This document shows, piece after piece, positions 32,247 through 42,582 of a stretch of 64,000 nt of DNA (its first letter is position 1; each line of letters begins with the position of its first letter). Under the pieces are notes generated by a model. That model was not told where the DNA came from, ran no database searches, and saw nothing but the letters and a program-made list of their open reading frames with translations. This DNA is from Corythucha ciliata (taxonomy: Eukaryota; Arthropoda; Insecta; Hemiptera; Tingidae), in NCBI GenBank assembly GCA_038030265.1, contig CM075937.1:26392198-26456197 (forward strand), given 5' to 3'. Both the position numbers and the translations under genes were made by a program.

Positions 32247-35200
32247 TTTATGTTCTCAGTATTCAATATTTCATTTAGTTACAAATAAGGTGAACCTCAT
32301 TTTCGGTTTTGTGTATATTAGCCCAGCAATAGATATTGATTCTACTCTTCTGAATATTGGGGATCAATTGAATTGCGCTCTTTCCGAATATATCAATGCT
32401 CAAGTTATTTTATGTGGAGATTTCAACGGAAGAATTGGCGGAGAAAATAATTATTACGAACCAATGGTTTTTCAGGATTCTCTTTTGTCTCACAAGAGAA
32501 TATCTTTGGATAATTTGGTGAATAAAAGAGGAAGGAGGATTTTGAATTTTGTTGACGATTTTGGTCTTTGTATTTTGAACGGACGTTCTCATAGTGATAA
32601 TATAGGTAATTTTACTTTTGTTAGTCCGGTCGGATGCTCCACTATTGACTTAGCGTGTGTGAGTGTAACAGGCTTTAGTCATGTATTAGACTTTGTAGTA
32701 GAGGAAATTGGATCCGCATCGGATCATCTGCCGATAATTTTAACGTTAAACGACGGGGATTGTAGTTACTTATGATAATAATGATTTAGGAGTATCTTTA
32801 AAATGGAAGGAAAATTATTTAAATAAGTATCTAGAATACATGAGCTGGTCTCCTAATGTAAATAAAGTCGTAGATGATGTAGACTCTCTTGATTTAACTA
32901 TATGTGAGACCATCGGTCAAGTGGCTAAAGATGCGGGAATGGTCGCTCGCAAAAACGTGAGACGAAATAGTAAACCCTGGTTAACGAAAGACTATTTTAC
33001 GTTGAGGAAGAAAATAAGGGCAAATTTGAAGTTTGTCGTAAATGTAATTTTTCGGACCCCTATTTAAGAGAGTATACTCAGGCAAAAAAAGATTACAGAA
33101 AGGTTTTGAAACAAACTATAAAGAGCCATAGAGAAAGTTTCCTGAGTACGATTGTTAGAGCCAAGGATTCCAAGGAATTTTGGGACGCTGTGAACCCCTT
33201 TAGGCACAGGAGAATTCATTGTGGTGAACTTATAAAGGTAGAAGAGTGGTATTCGTTTTTTTGTGAGGACTTTGGAAAGGTGCAAAAAGGGAATTCAGTG
33301 GAGCTAAAGGAATTCATTGACTCGAAATTAAACTCGCCAATTTTAATTGATGACATTTGTATTACTCTCAGGAATTGTAAAAATAATAAGTCGCCCGGGG
33401 AAAATGGTATACCATATGAATTTTATAAAAATCTGCCGAATAACTGGCTTTTGTTCATGAATGTTTTATTTAATAAGATACTCGAAATTGAAAAAATACC
33501 GGAATCCTGGTCTACAATATTAGTTTCAATGTTGTACAAAAATAAAGGAGAAAAAACAAACCCCAATAACTATAGGCCTATTGCTTTGGCAAATTGCATT
33601 TTGAAAATATTTTCCCAAATAATTTGTAGAAGACTCACGGATTGGTGCGAATCAAAAAAAAATTTACCGGAATGGCAGAACGGCTTTAGAGCGAAGCGAT
33701 CTTGTATGGATAATATCTTTACTTTGAATTCACTGATTCAGTTACACACTCGTAAAGAGAAAGGTAAATTATATGCGGGATTTGTAGACTTCAAAAGTGC
33801 TTTTCTATCTATTGGGCACGATATATTATAGTCTAAAATGGTGAAAATTGGCATAAGTTCGAAAATAATTAATATATTAATGGGTTTGTACAGTCGGGCA
33901 ACAGTCAAAGTCAAAGGTAGTTCGGGTCTGTCACAGGCAATTAAAGTGACGCGAGGATTGCTGCAAGGGGACCCTCTTTCCCCTATCCTTTTTGGAATTT
34001 TTTTGATGGATTTGGAGGAATATTTGGTAGGGAAGGGAGTAAGAGGTGTGTCTATTAATTCTAGGACTGAAGTGATACTTCTCGCATATGCTAATGACAT
34101 TGTTCTGCTATCCGTCACTTATGTTAATATGATGAAAATTTTATGACATTTGTATAATTATTGTGGGGAAAACAAATTACAAGTTAATATTCAAAAGACT
34201 AATATCATTTTATTTCGTAAAGGGGGTATGGGCATAAAAAAAAGACACACGTAGTTACCATATGGGGAGTAGACTATTCCATTTTGTAAAAGTTATTTGT
34301 ACCTGGGTGTTTGGTTTTCCCAATCCGCTAGTTTTAAAAAGGCTAACATTCAATGTGCGTAGACATATCAATAGGCGAAGACAGCAGGAGCGGCTACCCT
34401 ATCGCTTATTAGACGCGTGAAAATCAATTCGTTAAACGTGTATAAGAAACTGATTAATGCTTTGGTAAATTCAATTATGATTTATGCCGCTCCAGTGTGT
34501 ACTATTGAAAATTTTGAGGTGATAGAAAGGGTTCAGTTACAAATTTATAAGAGTCTATTTAATTTACCCCAGTGTACGCCTGACTACAGTGTAAGGTTGG
34601 AATTTGGTTTAGAGCACATTTATGTCGTATTTTTGGGTTGGTCCTCACGTGGATATGTAAATTGCTTAGTATGGAGAATGATAGATACCCTAAAGTGGGT
34701 TTTTTGAGGCAATATGAGCTACTTAGGTATGGGGGACAAAAAATTAAGAACAACTGGGTTAAGCAGGTACAGGAAATATTTTTCGACCCAATTAGGGAAT
34801 TGGGCCCATGGGACACACTTAGTCACGATACTTGGATTGCTAGGAAAACAAGTTTGGTAAGTAAGTACTCTGATTATCGTTTTAACCAAGATAGGGTCAG
34901 ATGTGCGCAATCCAGTACCTTGCTTTTGTATCCAGACTTGGTATCAGTCCAGGGACTTAAAAACTACTTGGAATTAAATCTCCCACTTGAGCTGTGCCAA
35001 ATTATCGCCCAGCTAAGACTGTGTGACCACTGTAAATAGTGGTAAGATATTTAAATTTGGAAAAGACGAATTTTGTGATAATTGTACTAAATATAATAGT
35101 TTAAGACATATGATTGAAGAATGTGCACTTTTCGAGGCAGAAAGATCAAAATTTAATCTTCCCTGTAAGGCTGGAACGACTAATATAGATTTGTACTTAG

Positions 35201-35575
35201 TTTTAGAAAGTTCAAAAGCCTCAATTTTAAAAGAATTCGTTAAATTTGTATGTTGTATTCTGGAGCTTACTGTAAAATAGATTAATGTCATGTATATCTG
35301 TAACAATGTACATCTGTAACAAGTATTTTTATGTAAGTCTGTCAACGTTTTTTTTTGTTTTTTGTTTTAAATACATAGTTTTTCTTTTGCTCGGTTGGAG
35401 TTTATATTGTGTGTTGCATTGACGGTTATGTATATAATTTATTGTACTGTTATTTTATTGTATGATATTGTGAAATAATTCTATTGTATTGTATAATGCC
35501 ATACTGAACTCTGTTGTAACATTCGTTTAATGAATGAAACAATAAACGATATCTATCTATCTATCTATGAAGTTA
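32247..35575 (+). pseudogene. Non-LTR retrotransposon ORF2, decayed (endonuclease, RT, zinc finger)
   Basis: The endonuclease part has ILCGDFNGRIGG and SDHLPIIL. The RT follows with NNKSPGENGIPYEFYKN, NNYRPIALANCILKI, QNGFRAKRSCMDNI, YAGFVDFKSAF and LLQGDPLSPILFGIFLMD. The catalytic box reads AYANDIVLL, so the first of the two usual Asp residues is Asn. Stops or frame changes lie near 32,773, 33,066, 33,829, 34,144 and 34,705. A C-terminal CDNC...HMIEEC finger ends at about 35,150, and the tail is AATAAACGA followed by TATC repeats (35,547-35,567). The start is cut at the hAT end. Clade not assigned. Confidence 0.8.
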
Positions 35576-35661
35576 GAAAATTAGTAGAGAGAGCAAAAAG
35601 CTTGACCCATATATATGATACAAATAATAGAAAATACATGTTCAGTGAAGTTCCGGTGGTT

Positions 35662-35919
35662 AAAATCGTTGCATTAAGGGGCGACGCCCGCGATTCGAAA
35701 TCGGCCGATCTATGTCTGCCAGACATCTCTCATTAAATCGGTTGGTTAGTGGGGTACCACAGACCACATCTGTCGGATTTGAACTCCCACCGATATCGTT
35801 TGGCCGATCACGGTTGATCTTTCGTCGTTTCTTGCCCACTAACGAGCAAATTTTCACCACCGATATCTGTCGAAAACATGAAATCTGCCGCAGATATCTG
35901 CTCGTGTATGCCCACCTTA
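35662..35919 (+). mobile_element. Right end of a Harbinger-type MITE, fused to the next copy
   Basis: About 258 bp match the right end of the MITE at 25,541-26,190 (from the GACGCCCG core to GTGTATGCCCACC). Immediately after, the left-inner part of the coding element starts (TATTTGAGATC). The outer ~210 bp of that element's left end are missing, so this is a head-to-tail join of two family members. Confidence 0.7.
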
Positions 35920-36022
35920 TATTTGAGATCTGTGACAGATATGGAGTTTTAAAAAAAATGGAGGGAGCAAAAAGCTTTTTCTCTTGAGAAAATCGGCTCA
36001 TAATAATTGAAGTTCGAGGGGT

Positions 36023-36600
36023 TTGTGTATCATGATTGAAAAACGCAAATTAGCCGCTTTTGCGGGAGGAGTGCTTATGCTTAACCATCAATTTTCAAAA
36101 CGAAAAAAACGAAGAATTTGGGTGAAGTCGAGGGTTGCGCAGAGGAACAATTTGGGACACATGAACTTAGTGCACCTTCTGAGAGAGAACCATCCTGAGG
36201 ATTTCAAGAACTACCTTCGCATGAGTGAAGATGACTTCGTCGTACTTCTACCCAAGTACCTCCAATTCCCATACATTTCTACCGATTTAGTACTTGTTAA
36301 CATGAACTATGGCTACAGATATGTTGGTTGCTTCTAACTAGGCATCTAACTGCCATCACTAACATATACACCCCTTGAAATAGGTTCTGTTGGGAAATTA
36401 TAAGATTTTATTAATACTACGAAATTTAGTTTTGTTGTCACTACAACTCTCATTCCTGTGTAGAGAGAATTGGTGATTGATGATGCGAAAGAGTATTCCT
36501 GCAGATGAACAATTAATTGCAACTCTACGCTTTTTGGCCACGGGAAACTCATTTGAAGATTTGAAGTTCACCACTGGGATTGCAGCTCAGACCTGGGATT
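36023..36600 (+). pseudogene. HARBI1-like nuclease, N-terminal fragment
   Basis: The first piece (36023-~36260) has KKRRIWVKSRVAQRNNLGHM, LVHLLRENHPEDFKNYLRMS and EDDFVVLLPK. The second (~36480-36600) has MRKSIPADEQLIATLRFLAT and FEDLKFTTGIAAQT. Both are landmarks of the region before the DDE core of Harbinger nucleases. An intron may separate them (possible donor at ~36,254), but a stop precedes the second piece in its frame. The DDE domain itself is absent after ~36,600. Family role: cleavage of the element together with the MADF/Myb-like partner. Confidence 0.75.
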
Positions 36601-37561
36601 GTCCTAGCGGTGTGCGTTCTTCTCAACTTTTTAATGCGACGAAGTTCAACATACTTCAAACCTTCAGTTGTTGACCGACCAAACGTTGGAACTGGTGAAA
36701 TAACCCCTGGATCCTAGAGGCAAGAATGTGAAAATATCGTTCATCCTGATGGGTTGCAGCGAGTTGCGCGCAATTCTTCGTTGGCAGCGAAAGAAAACAG
36801 GGACAGTTATGTTTCTTTTTTTAATAGTAAAGGGGCCTTATCATGGCAAAATGATATGGTGAATAAAGGAAAGGCGTAAATAATTACTGAATTACCTGGT
36901 AAATCATTTAAACATTTTTACATAGGTTCAATTTTCAGTACCTAAGAACCGAAAAACTCAAAGTATCGGCAAAGTACCTAGGAACTGAAAATGTATACCT
37001 TTGGGCTAGTTCTGTGATTCATTGAAAGGTGCTTGTGAAAGCCAGAAATAAAAAAATTAAAAAGCATGACATGACCCACCTACCATCACGACGAGAACAA
37101 TACTGCATTTTCAAAATGAAATGCACTAAACAAATAAATAGATTACAGTGTTAAGGGCGTGGGGGTGTTCTACCGAACGACTTTTCCAGCCACGCCGATC
37201 TATCTTGTAGTGACCAAAAAAAGACTCGTCTTCTTGATGACAGCTATACGAGAATTTAGTTTTGTTGAATACAAACAAAGTTTTGATCATATACTATAAT
37301 ACATTATTGGGGTTTGCTTTATTAATTGTCATTTCTACCTAGGTATTTTTTAAAAAATCGTACAGGTAAGTAGTACCTAGATACTTTTTAATCATCAGTA
37401 CCTTTAACGGTGCCTACGTACTTGTAACTGGAAGTACCAGTAACGTATCTAGGTACACAAATTTAAAAGTACCAGTCCCATCACTGCCTTCTACCGTCTA
37501 CCATGTTACGTTCATGAAAGCATGGACTTTGCTCCAGAACGGTATGATTTACGGCGTTTAT
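36601..37561. other. Repeat-derived sequence replacing the nuclease C-terminus
   Basis: No gene. Repeated AGTACC/GGTACT-rich stretches near 36,930-37,010 and 37,335-37,470 face each other, and GTCCCATCACTGC at ~37,474 resembles a hAT-type MITE end (CAGTGATGGGAC inverted). The third copy of the dispersed hairpin lies here. This suggests that a MITE insertion or deletion removed the nuclease DDE core. Confidence 0.5.
37102..37127 (-). repeat. Dispersed hairpin repeat, copy 3
   Basis: The inverse of the copy at 14,970: TGCATTTTCAAAATGAAATGCACT with the conserved flank CATCACGACGAGAACAATA. The flank is almost identical to copy 1 in reverse. Confidence 0.7.
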
Positions 37562-38115
37562 TTAATTAAAAAACGTGTCACCAATTACCGATTCATTTTC
37601 TTTATCATCGTTATTTCTATTTTCCGTGTCATTTTCCTGGTCCGTATGTACTTGATCGTCATCAGCAACACTCTGCTGGCTTAGTTGGCTGCTTGAAAAT
37701 GAATGTTCCAGGTTGGTCACACTCGGCTTTGGTCTATCTTGGTCTTTCACGAACGACAAACTCTCGTAGTACCTAGGTCGCAAATAATGCGGTTAGAAAA
37801 CATGTACCCAATGAAAAATGTGATTGTTTACCTTAAAGCTGGTTCATGCACATCTTCGGACCCTGCTCCGCTTCTCTCCGAAGCTTCGACCTTTTTCGAC
37901 TCTTTCCTAAAACAAGTCCTGAGATTCTGCAACGTGGCTTTTATCACAGTGCTATTTGCTTCGGGGATAGTCTTCTGAACTTCCTTTGCTATTTCGTCGT
38001 ACGCAATTCTTTTGAGGACTTTATTCATGTAGTCTGAATGGTTGAGCTGCCAAAGACAAGTTCTCTCCCTGTACATGGCAAACATTGTTTCGATCACCTC
38101 GTTTGGCCATTCTTT

Positions 38116-40242
38116 CAGTGGCGAGGCGTCCGGTCATCGATAGATTCGCTGATGACTAGATTTTTTCGGAAATGAAGGAATATTTGTTGGAAATTTATGT
38201 TTCTTAGAAAAGCCCCTTCTTGGAGAAAAAAAATGATTTAAACAACTATTATTTCACTCAACTGAGCTCATAGGAGAGTTAGGAGGTCTGTTTTCATCAA
38301 ATGGGAGAATACTAGAGCGAACTATTGGGTCTTAATAGCGTAAGGCCTATGACATACTGGGCGATTTGCCGCGAGCGGGAAACCGCGCGCGGTTTTTTCC
38401 CGCGCCGCTCAGTATGTCATCTATATAGTTGCGGTTCCCGCGAAGTAGTAAGGAGAGAGAGGAATGACCAAAGGGAGAAATTTTTTTTCTCCACGAGTCC
38501 TCGTAACAATAATCACGAAAAAAATAAAAATGAAGTGTTTCTCATTTCACGCGTACGACGAATAATGTGGAAAACATAGGGTAGGTATTCTTATCTGTTT
38601 ACACCTCTTACTTTCGAAATTCGCCAATCAAACCTTAGTATGTCTTCATTAATAATTAAAGCAAAAATAAATAAATAAGTAAGTAACTAAATAAATATTT
38701 AATTAAAATCACAACTTTTCCTCGAACAATTAACAGAAAAAAGAACCCAGACACTAAAACCGCGTGTGGGAAACCGCCCCAGTATGTCATTGCTCATAGA
38801 CGGGCCCTTGCTCTCCTCTAAGTGTAGTGACATCTGGTGCGGTTTCCCGCATGCGGAAACCGCATTTTTCTCGTCCTGGCATACTGATGCGGGAACCCGT
38901 ATTGAAATGCGGTTTGCGGGAGAAGAAGTTCAGTCCTCGTTCTTTTGCAATCGTAACCCACGCCTTGTCTTTCTCCCCCCTATCTTTATAAACTTCATTC
39001 CCTTTATCCCATATGGCTGGATGAACCTCAACAAGGCCGATTAATTTGATAACGTCCATTGCATGTACGACGAAGACGAACTAGGAAGGAGTGAAGGGCG
39101 AAAAACCGCAAACCGCACGAGCAGTATGCCCGGTCCCACTCCTTTCTATGTGTTCCCTCCCTAAAAAACCGCTTTCCGGAATCCGCAACCCGTCAACAAG
39201 ATGCGGCAATTTTTTAGACGCAATCCGGAAAAAAAAACCGCATCTCCAGTATGTCAGGTCAATACAAACTGTGTTGTCTGCGGATTTTTTTTCCCGCATG
39301 CGGGAAACCGCACCAGTATGTCACTACACTAAAAAAGGCACCGCTCGACCGCCGCGGGAAGAAAACACCCGCTGGCATGTCGCGGGAGAAAAAATACCGC
39401 GGCGCGGCAAAAAACCGCAGCTAGGCGCGGTTTCTTCAGTATGTCATCTCTCATCGAAATTCCATTGTTTGCGGGAAACCGCCCAGTATGTCATGCCATG
39501 TATGTCAGTATGTGCGCTAACTTTGGAGAATCCAATCTCCCTCCCACCCTTTCACGTCCACTCATTCATGTCTTCGTCAAGCTCAGTTTCCTTCTCTTTC
39601 TCGCACGTTAGAAAAGCAGCTCTACTCATCGCTTCTTCGGTCGAATCCGGTTCCTCTCGGCTCATTGTGCGAACGGTCGTAGTCGGCAACGGCTCCTTTA
39701 TCCTTTTCAAATATTTTCCTGGCGTTTATTTCATTTTTCATCTCTTTTCAGCGTTTGAATTTTGTTTCTCTTGAATTTGGTGCAGGTTCTCCAGCTTTTA
39801 AAATGGCATTTTACGTAAGATCGTTATTCGTTTCGTTTGTAGAGACGAAGCTCCGTATTTGTAAAAGGATCTCTTGTGTGCTGATAAAAATGTGAATAAT
39901 TCCAACGGGAGCATTTCAGGAAAAGTGAATTTCTTTTAGAGACAATTAACTGAAACCCCTTAGTAATAATTCGATTGAACAAATCAAATTGTATAATTCG
40001 AACACAATGAATGACAACCATGGATGAAAATTGTGCCATAAGTAGAAATGTATCATATAATATAGCAAATCGAGCAGGCCAGAATGCTTGTTAGAGGTTT
40101 TGGATCGTGAAAAATATGCATTATGAGCAAGGACATATTTATTTTATGAATCATATTTGCCCTCATAACAGAAAAGGGTTTGAGAAGGGGGGGGGGTACA
40201 CACGTGAAGATGACCGACCAAAAAGTCCACGCGCCGCCATTG
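38116..40242. mobile_element. hAT element inserted in the MADF gene (copy A)
   Basis: The ends CAGTGGCGAGGCGTCCGG and CCACGCGCCGCCATTG match the clean copy at 57,373-58,323 in inverted orientation. The duplicated target is CATTCTTT (38108-38115) against CATTCCTT (40243-40250), 7 of 8 bases. No transposase is seen. Compared with the other copy it carries 1,170 extra bases (38344-39513). Confidence 0.85.
38344..39513. repeat. GC-rich array of CAGTATGTCAT / GCGGGAAACCGC units inside hAT copy A
   Basis: At least seven CAGTATGTCA motifs, some inverted, occur at about 38350, 38410, 38780, 39247, 39314, 39437 and 39484. Most are next to hairpin-forming GCGGTTTCCCGC or GCGGGAAACCGC. The outer ends face each other (ATGACATACTGGGCG at the left, CGCCCAGTATGTCAT at the right). 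The block is absent from the sister hAT copy, whose empty site is at ~58,098. No coding region is convincing. Confidence 0.75.
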
Positions 40243-40989
40243 CATTCCTTCTTCCCCATTACGCATGAAATGATAGATTGATATAATTCAGTCAGATCGA
40301 AAGACTTGGGTAAAAACCGGTATAAACGAAATGTAATAAAAGCAGTATGGTCTTGCTTTAATCATACATATGTTATTAAAGACTATAAGTAGAAGGGCCA
40401 GATCAGATCGTTACGTTAAGGGGTGACGCCCGATTCAAAATCGGCAGATCTATCCCACAGATGTCTCTCATGAGAAATCGGTAGGTTAGTGAGGGACCAC
40501 AGACCACATCTGACGGATTTGAACTCCCACAGATATCGTTCGGCAGATATTTGTAGATCTGTCATCGTTCATTGCCCACTAACGAGCAAATTTTCACCAC
40601 CGATATCTGTCAAAAACATGAAATCTGCTCCTATATGCCCACCTATTGATCGAAGAATAGCCCATAACAGAAAATCAAAATACACTGCATGTGATTTAAG
40701 AGTACTGGATACACTATCAATGATGACCTCGACGGTAGCGCTAAAGTGCTAGCTTTAATTGCCAATAGCCGAGGCCGGTCACTCCTCGAGGCTTGAAAAG
40801 ACACTTTATATTGATTGAGTACATACCTACTATTTTTTATTCTACAACAAATGTAATAATCAATTGTTAGGCCTTCACAAGCTCTGGGTGTGCGTTCTGT
40901 GGATCCATACCATGATGCAACCAAACAAATGAATTCCCTTGAAAAATTAAGCATTTTAATACGTGCCGTGCAGTCATCACAGACGCATT

Positions 40990-41210
40990 GCAGATATTAT
41001 ATATGTCGCATCCACTTGGCGAAATTGTTCGCTTCATGAAATGGATGTCCGTTTCACGAATTGGCTCCACTTTCCGTAATTTCAAAAAATTCCGTCATCT
41101 GGACAAAAAAAATGTCCAGATGTCGTAATTTTTTGAAGTTACGGCAGGTGGAGCCACTTCGTGAAATGGACAATTACTCGACATGGATACGACATATATG
41201 TATATGGTTT
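40990..41210. mobile_element. Palindromic MITE-like element
   Basis: Near-perfect inverted arms meet at about 41,108. The inner stem pairs AATTTCAAAAAATTCCGTCA with TCGTAATTTTTTGAAGTTAC plus TGGAGCCA blocks, and the outer parts pair through TATATATGTCG/CGACATATA. The edges and target duplication are not defined. Confidence 0.65.
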
Positions 41211-41390
41211 GTGATCGGGGATTTAATATTTATATTGAAAACAGGATTTGAAATTTGGAAATTCGAAAAAGTTGTTCCTTGTTTAGATAGTGTCACTGAC
41301 CAGCTGATAAGGGCTCGGATTCATACGCACGAAAAAAACCTCGAAATATGTTTTTGAAACATTGAAATATGACCCAAAACGGGTTGTTCT

Positions 41391-41676
41391 AATTTACAGA
41401 ATGAACAAAATTTACGGAACGGGTATAATAAAAAGGTGCAGAGCGCCCAAAATGCTAATGTACGATATACTAGTAACCCTTCACAAGTAATTAGAAGACA
41501 TAACCCGAATAACCGAAAAGTACTAGCACTTCTCCCCGAAGGGTACCTTACGGAGTGAACAAAAGCTTACGGAACGAGTATAATAAATAGCCGCAGAGCC
41601 CCACAAATGCTCGTGTACAATATGCTAGTAACCCTTCACAGGTAATTAGAAGAAATCCCGAGTAACTGAAAATTTC
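41391..41676 (+). repeat. ~155-bp-period tandem duplication
   Basis: Two copies of about 130-140 bp share TTACGGAAC, GTATAATAAA, CTAGTAACCCTTCACA and TAATTAGAAGA blocks. They are about 80-85% alike by eye. Confidence 0.7.
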
Positions 41677-42436
41677 TCTACATAGGTTTACCATGATGCT
41701 CGCTAGTTAGTGTTCGCCAAAACCGAGTGCTAAGTATTTGCGACCAAAACCACCCATTGAGCATAGGGTCACATATGCTTTCCTTCTGAGATACGCGTGC
41801 AATTGTGTTCTTTCAGCGACTGGCTGCTCTTTCTCCGAAAACTCTATTTTACGGCCTAACCGCTGAGCTTGGAACATAACGGTTGACGTTTTTGAAAAGT
41901 TCTCGACATTTCACTTCAGAAAACAGTGTTCTACATAGTTTGAATCGTACCTAAGTATTTTTTATGATTTCTCACAAATGACGAAAGTTACTTTTTTGAA
42001 ATTACACGTATAATTCAGCGACGATTTCTGTCAAATTTACAATGCTTCCGTACGGTCCCAATATCACAAAAACATGTCGGTTTTTTGAGCTTTCCAATGA
42101 TCTCCTCAAAATTGATGTTGGTCCAATTTTCAGAGATATCAAACATATAATCCGAAAAAAACAAGGTGTTAACGTGCGAAATCGTCGCTGAATTATAGGA
42201 AAAATTTCAAGAAGGTTACTTTCGTCATTTGTGGAATGTCATAAAAAATACTGAGGAACGTTTACAGCGATGCAGAACACTATTTCCAGAAGTGATATTT
42301 TGTGCTTTTTCCAAAAACGTCAACAGTTTTTTTTTCAAAGCCCAGCGGTTGGGCCGTGAAATCAAGTTTTTGGAGAAAAAGTAGGCACTCGCTGAAAAAA
42401 CACAATTGTATTTGACACTCAGAAGGAAAGCATTTG

Positions 42437-42582
42437 TATTAACGAATCATTAAAGTGAAATTAGTATTTTTATTTTATTCCCTTTTGCAAATCAAAGGAA
42501 TGGTTGAAATCAAAAACAAACATATTTAACAGATTGGACAATTAATTAAAAGAGGGGTATTTTAAATAATGAAGTCATGACA
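42437..42582 (-). repeat. 3' LTR of minus-strand Gypsy
   Basis: 146 bp. On the minus strand it begins TGTCATGACTTC and ends GATTCGTTAATA. It is uninterrupted and so shows where the Tc1-like element entered the other LTR. Confidence 0.88.

Larger units (their letters stand above)
37562..40259 (-). pseudogene. MADF-domain protein of the Harbinger element, disrupted by hAT
   Basis: Minus strand: ATG at 40259-40257 and four codons, then the hAT element (38116-40242), then exon 1 continues 38107-37832, intron 37831-37773 (59 bp, GT-AG), and exon 2 37772-37562 to the stop. With the insert and one TSD set aside the length is 504 nt, an exact number of codons (167 residues). The MADF region has WPNEVIETMFAMYRERTCLW, HSDYMNKVLKRIAYDEIAKE and LQNLRTCFRKESKK. 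The tail is acidic and Asn/Asp-rich. In PIF/Harbinger the MADF/Myb-like partner binds element ends and carries the nuclease to the nucleus. Confidence 0.8.
35920..40645. mobile_element. PIF/Harbinger element with HARBI1-like and MADF genes, broken
   Basis: The left-inner sequence (35920-36000) and the right end (about 40,262-40,645) are the two halves of the 650-bp MITE at 25,541. Between them lie a plus-strand HARBI1-like nuclease fragment and a minus-strand MADF gene, the convergent two-gene plan known for PIF/Harbinger. The outer left end is lost, the nuclease is truncated, and a hAT element has entered the MADF gene. Confidence 0.72.
40646..41728. other. Intergenic repeats: palindrome and tandem duplication, no gene
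   Basis: Contains a palindrome with ~100-bp arms (about 40,990-41,210; centre CTGGACAAAAAAAATGTCCAG) and two head-to-tail copies, offset about 155 bp, of a segment with TTACGGAACGRGTATAATAAA (41,391-41,530 and 41,548-41,676). Confidence 0.65.

Noticed and set aside
39091..39774. 227-codon plus frame
   Set aside because: It runs through the CAGTATGTCAT array and the hAT flank with no domain and odd composition; likely chance openness in GC-rich repeats.
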